Shown: positions 33,895-37,900 of the stretch, in pieces | How positions within the stretch are numbered: the stretch's first letter is position 1 | How the letters are laid out: each line of letters begins with the position of its first letter | From: Comamonadaceae bacterium | GTDB lineage: Bacteria; Pseudomonadota; Gammaproteobacteria; Burkholderiales; Burkholderiaceae_C | Assembly: GCA_015999985.1 (NCBI GenBank) | Contig: JAECRA010000041.1 | Coordinates: forward strand, 1-37,900 | DNA length: 37,900 nt | Direction of reading: 5' to 3' | The notes under the pieces: generated by a model | What the model was told of the DNA's origin: nothing | Database searches by the model: none | The model's input: the letters and a program-made list of their open reading frames with translations, nothing else | Translations under genes and position numbers: made by a program

Positions 33895-35700
33895 ATGAGT
33901 TATACAAAAGAGCAAGTAACCACCCGCAAGTTCGACGTGGTGATCGTTGGTGCAGGTGGCTCCGGTATGCGCGCCTCCCTGCAATTGGCACGTGCCGGCT
34001 TGAACGTTGCCGTGCTGTCCAAAGTCTTCCCTACCCGCTCGCATACAGTGGCCGCTCAGGGCGGAGTGGGCGCATCGCTGGGCAACATGAGCGAAGACAA
34101 TTGGCACTATCACTTCTACGACACCATCAAGGGTAGTGATTGGCTGGGTGACCAGGACGCCATCGAATTCATGTGCCGCGAAGCACCCAAGGTCGTTTAT
34201 GACCTGGAGCACATGGGCATGCCGTTTGACCGCAACGCGGACGGCACCATTTACCAGCGCCCATTCGGCGGTCACACTGCCAACTACGGCGAAAAGCCCG
34301 TACAACGCGCCTGCGCCGCTGCCGACCGAACCGGTCATGCCATGCTGCACACGCTGTACCAGCAGAACGTTCAGGCCAAGACCACCTTCTTCGTGGAATG
34401 GATGGCGCTGGATCTGGTCCGAAATGACGAGGGTGACGTGGTCGGGGTGACCGCTCTCGAAATGGAAACTGGCGAGTTGTACGTGTTGCATGCCAAGACG
34501 GTCATGCTCGCCACTGGCGGCGCCGGACGCATCTTCGGTGCCAGCACCAACGCATTCATCAACACCGGTGACGGCCTGGGCATGGCGGCTCGTTCGGGCA
34601 TTCCGCTGCAAGACATGGAGTTCTGGCAGTTCCACCCCACCGGCGTGGCTGGTGCCGGCGTGTTGCTGACAGAAGGCTGCCGTGGTGAAGGCGCCATCTT
34701 GTTGAACAGCAATGGCGAGAGGTTCATGGAGCGCTACGCTCCTACGCTGAAAGACTTGGCACCGCGCGACTTCGTTTCCCGCTCCATGGATCAGGAAATC
34801 AAGGAAGGCCGAGGCTGCGGTCCCAACAAGGACTACATCCTGCTGAAGCTGGACCACCTGGGCGCCGAAACCATTCACAAGCGCCTGCCTTCGGTGTATG
34901 AGATTGGCGTGAACTTCGCCAACGTCGACATCACCAAGGAACCTATTCCTGTGGTGCCTACCATCCACTACCAGATGGGTGGCATTCCAACCAACATCAA
35001 TGGCCAGGTCGTCATGCCTACTGAGGGCGACTACAACGTGCCGGTCAATGGACTTTACGCTGTGGGCGAATGCTCCTGCGTGAGCGTTCACGGCGCCAAC
35101 CGCCTGGGCACCAACTCGCTGCTCGACCTATTGGTGTTCGGCAAAGCAGCCGGCAACCACATCATTGAGTTCACCAAGAACACGACGCATAAAGACCTGC
35201 CAGCCAACGCCGCAGATGCTTCGCTTGAACGCCTGAACCGCCTCGACAATGCGGCTAGCGGTGAATATTCGCAAACTGTGGCCAACGACATCCGCTCGGC
35301 CATGCAGTCACATGCCGGTGTGTTCCGTACTCAGGCCAGCATGGACGAAGGCGTTGTCAAGATCGCGGCTCTACGCGAACGCGCCAAAGGCATCGGCCTG
35401 CAAGACAATTCCAAAGTTTTCAACACTGCGCGTATTGAGGCCCTGGAAGTCGAAAACCTGATCGAGGTGGCGCAAGCCACCATGGTCTCCGCCGCAGCCC
35501 GCAAGGAATGCCGCGGTGCGCACACGGTGCTCGACTACGAACATCCTGCTGATCACCCAACTGCCCCGCTTGGACGTGACGACGCCAACTGGATGAAACA
35601 CACGCTGTGGCATTCGGCAGACAACAGCCTGAGCTACAAGCCCGTGCGCATGCAACCGCTCACAGTGGAATCAGTGCCGCCTAAAGTGCGCACGTTCTAA
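33895..35700 (+). CDS. sdhA: Succinate dehydrogenase flavoprotein subunit
   Basis: A 601-aa catalytic subunit oxidising succinate to fumarate. The dinucleotide motif [17 protein letters not shown] begins near residue 15. H50 in [14 protein letters not shown] is the covalent FAD attachment site. Substrate residues lie in [22 protein letters not shown] and in the C-terminal segment [21 protein letters not shown]. Length is standard. No strong Shine-Dalgarno sequence is visible just before the ATG, 47 nt after sdhD. Confidence 0.97.
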   Translation: MSYTKEQVTTRKFDVVIVGAGGSGMRASLQLARAGLNVAVLSKVFPTRSHTVAAQGGVGASLGNMSEDNWHYHFYDTIKGSDWLGDQDAIEFMCREAPKVVYDLEHMGMPFDRNADGTIYQRPFGGHTANYGEKPVQRACAAADRTGHAMLHTLYQQNVQAKTTFFVEWMALDLVRNDEGDVVGVTALEMETGELYVLHAKTVMLATGGAGRIFGASTNAFINTGDGLGMAARSGIPLQDMEFWQFHPTGVAGAGVLLTEGCRGEGAILLNSNGERFMERYAPTLKDLAPRDFVSRSMDQEIKEGRGCGPNKDYILLKLDHLGAETIHKRLPSVYEIGVNFANVDITKEPIPVVPTIHYQMGGIPTNINGQVVMPTEGDYNVPVNGLYAVGECSCVSVHGANRLGTNSLLDLLVFGKAAGNHIIEFTKNTTHKDLPANAADASLERLNRLDNAASGEYSQTVANDIRSAMQSHAGVFRTQASMDEGVVKIAALRERAKGIGLQDNSKVFNTARIEALEVENLIEVAQATMVSAAARKECRGAHTVLDYEHPADHPTAPLGRDDANWMKHTLWHSADNSLSYKPVRMQPLTVESVPPKVRTF

Positions 35701-35723
35701 GCAAGGACCACGAGGACTACACG

Positions 35724-36428
35724 ATGCAAAAACGCACATTCAAGATCTACCGGTACGATCCCGATAAGGACACCAAGCCTTACATGCAAACCATCGAGAT
35801 CGAACTCGAAGGCCATGAACGCATGCTGCTTGACGCGCTGGTCAAGCTGAAAGAGCAAGACCCCACCCTGTCTTTCCGTCGTTCCTGTCGCGAAGGTGTT
35901 TGTGGCTCCGACGCCATGAACATCAACGGCAAGAATGGTCTGGCATGCCTGACCAACCTGCGTACGCTCAAAGACACCATCGTGCTCAAGCCCCTGCCCG
36001 GCCTGCCCGTGGTTCGGGATCTGATCGTCGATATGACGCAGTTCTTCAAGCAATACGATTCGATCAAGCCGTATCTGATCAACGAATCGATTCCGCCCGA
36101 AAAAGAGCGCCTGCAATCGCCCGAGGAACGCGAAGAGCTGAACGGCCTGTATGAGTGCATTTTGTGCGCCAGTTGCTCAACGTCATGCCCAAGCTTCTGG
36201 TGGAATCCCGACAAATTCGTAGGCCCTGCCGGCCTGTTGCAGGCGTATCGGTTCATTGCCGACAGCCGCGACCAGGCCACTGGCGAGCGTCTCGATAACC
36301 TCGACGATCCCTACCGTCTGTTCCGCTGCACATCCATCATGAACTGTGTTGACGTGTGCCCGAAAGGCTTGAATCCGACCAAGGCCATTGGGAAGATCAA
36401 GGAACTGATGGTCCGTCGCGCTGCCTGA
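35724..36428 (+). CDS. sdhB: Succinate dehydrogenase iron-sulfur subunit
   Basis: A 234-aa electron-transfer subunit. The [2Fe-2S] ligands lie in [19 protein letters not shown] and LAC, and the [4Fe-4S] and [3Fe-4S] ligands in [12 protein letters not shown] and [26 protein letters not shown] lies about 7 nt before the ATG; the gene follows sdhA after 23 nt. Confidence 0.97.
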   Translation: MQKRTFKIYRYDPDKDTKPYMQTIEIELEGHERMLLDALVKLKEQDPTLSFRRSCREGVCGSDAMNINGKNGLACLTNLRTLKDTIVLKPLPGLPVVRDLIVDMTQFFKQYDSIKPYLINESIPPEKERLQSPEEREELNGLYECILCASCSTSCPSFWWNPDKFVGPAGLLQAYRFIADSRDQATGERLDNLDDPYRLFRCTSIMNCVDVCPKGLNPTKAIGKIKELMVRRAA

Positions 36429-36430
36429 CC

Positions 36431-36694
36431 ATGAGTACCGACTGCATTGATGAACGTGCTCTCAGCAAGCTGCGCTGGCGTTGCCGGCGGGGCCTGCTGG
36501 AGAATGATCTCTTCATCGAGAAATTCTTTATCAGCCACGAATCGTGCATCACTCACTCTCAGGCGAACGGTTTGACGCAGCTGATGGATCTTGCCGACAA
36601 CGATCTGCTTGATCTGCTTTTGCGACGAACCGAACCCAAGGACGAGCTTGACACGCCCGAAGTGCGTGAAGTGCTGCAAGCCATGCGGCACTGA
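36431..36694 (+). CDS. sdhE: FAD assembly factor SdhE
   Basis: An 87-aa protein that helps covalent attachment of FAD to SdhA. The family signature is LSKLRWRCRRGLLENDLFIEKFF, which includes the conserved RG-x-x-E-x-D region, followed by an acidic C-terminal half. It starts 2 nt after the sdhB stop codon, which implies translational coupling and suits its role in assembling the complex just encoded. Confidence 0.93.
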   Translation: MSTDCIDERALSKLRWRCRRGLLENDLFIEKFFISHESCITHSQANGLTQLMDLADNDLLDLLLRRTEPKDELDTPEVREVLQAMRH

Positions 36695-36756
36695 CCGTTC
36701 AAGGCATCGTAGCCAATCCAACTGATTTCAACCGCCATCTCATCAGGAATTAATAG

Positions 36757-37900
36757 ATGAAAATTTCCGACAACAAAGCAACCCTGTCGTTTTCCAACGG
36801 CAGCCACGGAGTCGAACTACCAGTCTATGAAGGCTCCATTGGGCCGGACGTCATCGACATCCGTAAGCTCTATGCGCAAACAGGCATGTTCACCTATGAC
36901 CCAGGGTTCATGTCGACAGCGGCTTGCGAGTCTGCTATTACCTACATTGATGGCGACAAGGGCGAACTGCTTTACCGCGGCTACCCCATTGAACAGTTGG
37001 CTGAAAACTGCGACTACCTGGACACCTGTCACCTGCTGCTGAAGGGCGAATTGCCAGACGCCAAAGAGCGTGACGGTTTCCACAAACTCGTGATGAACCA
37101 CACCATGGTGCACGAGCAGATGCAGTTTTTCCTGCGTGGCTTCCGCCGTGATGCTCACCCGATGGCCGTTTTGACTGGCCTGGTGGGTGGTATGTCCGCT
37201 TTTTATCACGACAGCACGGACATCCATAACCCAGAACATCGCGACATCGCAGCTATCCGACTGATCGCCAAGATGCCCACACTGGTGGCCATGGCCTATA
37301 AGTACGGCGTGGGACAGCCTTTCATGTACCCGCAAAACGATCTGTCTTACGCAGGCAACTTCCTGCGCATGATGTTCGGTACGCCTTGCGAAGAGTACAA
37401 AGTCAGCCCAGTGCTGGAAAAAGCGCTGGATCGCATCTTCATCTTGCACGCTGACCACGAGCAGAACGCGTCCACCTCCACAGTTCGCCTGTGCGGCAGC
37501 TCGGGCACCAACCCGTTCGCAGCCATCGCTGCCGGCGTGGCCTGCCTCTGGGGCCCTGCCCACGGTGGCGCCAACGAAGCGGCGCTGAACATGCTGGAAG
37601 ACATCCAGAAAATGGGCGGCGTAGCCAAAGTGGGCGAATTCGTGTCTAAAGTCAAAGACAAGAATTCGAACGTCAAGCTCATGGGCTTCGGTCACCGCGT
37701 CTACAAGAACTACGATCCACGTGCCAAGCTCATGCAAGAAACGTGCAATGAAGTTCTGGCTGAACTCGGTCTGGAAAACGATCCCCTGTTTGCCCTGGCC
37801 AAGTCTCTGGAAAAAATTGCGCTGGAAGACGATTACTTCGTGCAGCGCAAGCTCTACCCGAACGTGGACTTCTACTCCGGCATCGTGCAGCGCGCCATCG
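36757..37900 (+). CDS. gltA: Citrate synthase (3' end beyond window)
   Basis: The first 381 codons of a type II (GltA) citrate synthase, open to the window edge; the usual length is about 430. It condenses acetyl-CoA with oxaloacetate. Visible active-site segments are [16 protein letters not shown] near residue 230, H269 in [10 protein letters not shown] and H313 in [14 protein letters not shown]; the catalytic aspartate should lie just past the window. AGGAAT lies about 9 nt before the ATG. It follows sdhE by 62 nt on the same strand. Confidence 0.95.
   Translation, partial: MKISDNKATLSFSNGSHGVELPVYEGSIGPDVIDIRKLYAQTGMFTYDPGFMSTAACESAITYIDGDKGELLYRGYPIEQLAENCDYLDTCHLLLKGELPDAKERDGFHKLVMNHTMVHEQMQFFLRGFRRDAHPMAVLTGLVGGMSAFYHDSTDIHNPEHRDIAAIRLIAKMPTLVAMAYKYGVGQPFMYPQNDLSYAGNFLRMMFGTPCEEYKVSPVLEKALDRIFILHADHEQNASTSTVRLCGSSGTNPFAAIAAGVACLWGPAHGGANEAALNMLEDIQKMGGVAKVGEFVSKVKDKNSNVKLMGFGHRVYKNYDPRAKLMQETCNEVLAELGLENDPLFALAKSLEKIALEDDYFVQRKLYPNVDFYSGIVQRAI

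Noticed and set aside
33745-35091. Minus-strand open frame of 448 codons
   Set aside because: Antisense to sdhA, whose function is certain; no motif and a histidine/valine-rich composition typical of a shadow frame.
36817-37737. Minus-strand open frame of 306 codons
   Set aside because: Antisense to gltA, with no domain or ribosome-binding site.

Overview
The window is dense bacterial chromosome, moderately high in GC, and almost certainly from a betaproteobacterium of the order Burkholderiales, probably Comamonadaceae. The evidence is the TCA-cycle neighbourhood at the right end (acnB, a CitE-like lyase, mdh, a divergent GntR regulator, sdhCDAB-sdhE-gltA), the beta-oxidation operon style, and the protein sequences themselves. 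No rRNA, tRNA, CRISPR array or intact insertion sequence was seen.

Region 1 (53-9195, all minus strand) is a fatty-acid/acyl-CoA operon. In transcription order it holds a FadB/FadJ-type hydratase-dehydrogenase, a membrane-anchored M20 hydrolase resembling PM20D1, a thiolase, a long acyl-CoA dehydrogenase, an SDR, a PaaI-type thioesterase and a CurA-like reductase. A perfect 14-bp palindrome overlaps its predicted transcription start. Region 2 (9309-14595) holds a possible 28-aa ORF, an SRPBCC-like protein, a secreted serine hydrolase, a small unknown minus-strand ORF and a large GH81 endo-beta-1,3-glucanase lipoprotein that ends in a strong hairpin.

Region 3 (14679-24427, minus strand) is an iron-type uptake and redox locus. 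A Fur-box-like site precedes fecI and fecR; then come an STN-domain TonB receptor of the heme/hemoglobin-receptor type, an EF-hand lipoprotein, a DUF2271 protein, a YncE-like beta-propeller lipoprotein, a PepSY-type membrane protein, ApbE and a membrane-anchored flavodoxin-FNR reductase. Many of these genes overlap by 1-8 nt. Together they suggest an NADPH-to-periplasm electron path serving whatever the receptor imports. The DUF2271 protein carries a flavinylation-like motif, which makes it a candidate ApbE substrate.

Region 4 (about 24550-26410) looks acquired. It has a decayed TrbI/VirB10 conjugation-gene fragment, then a compact SRPBCC-ArsR-SRPBCC operon with a strong promoter that contains an inverted repeat, then a repeat-like GC-rich element and terminators.

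Region 5 (26465-37900) is core metabolism. acnB, an exported Lys/Ala/Pro-rich protein, a CitE-like lyase and mdh are on the minus strand; gntR, sdhC, sdhD, sdhA, sdhB, sdhE and a truncated gltA are on the plus strand. A perfect palindrome lies inside a good promoter between mdh and gntR.
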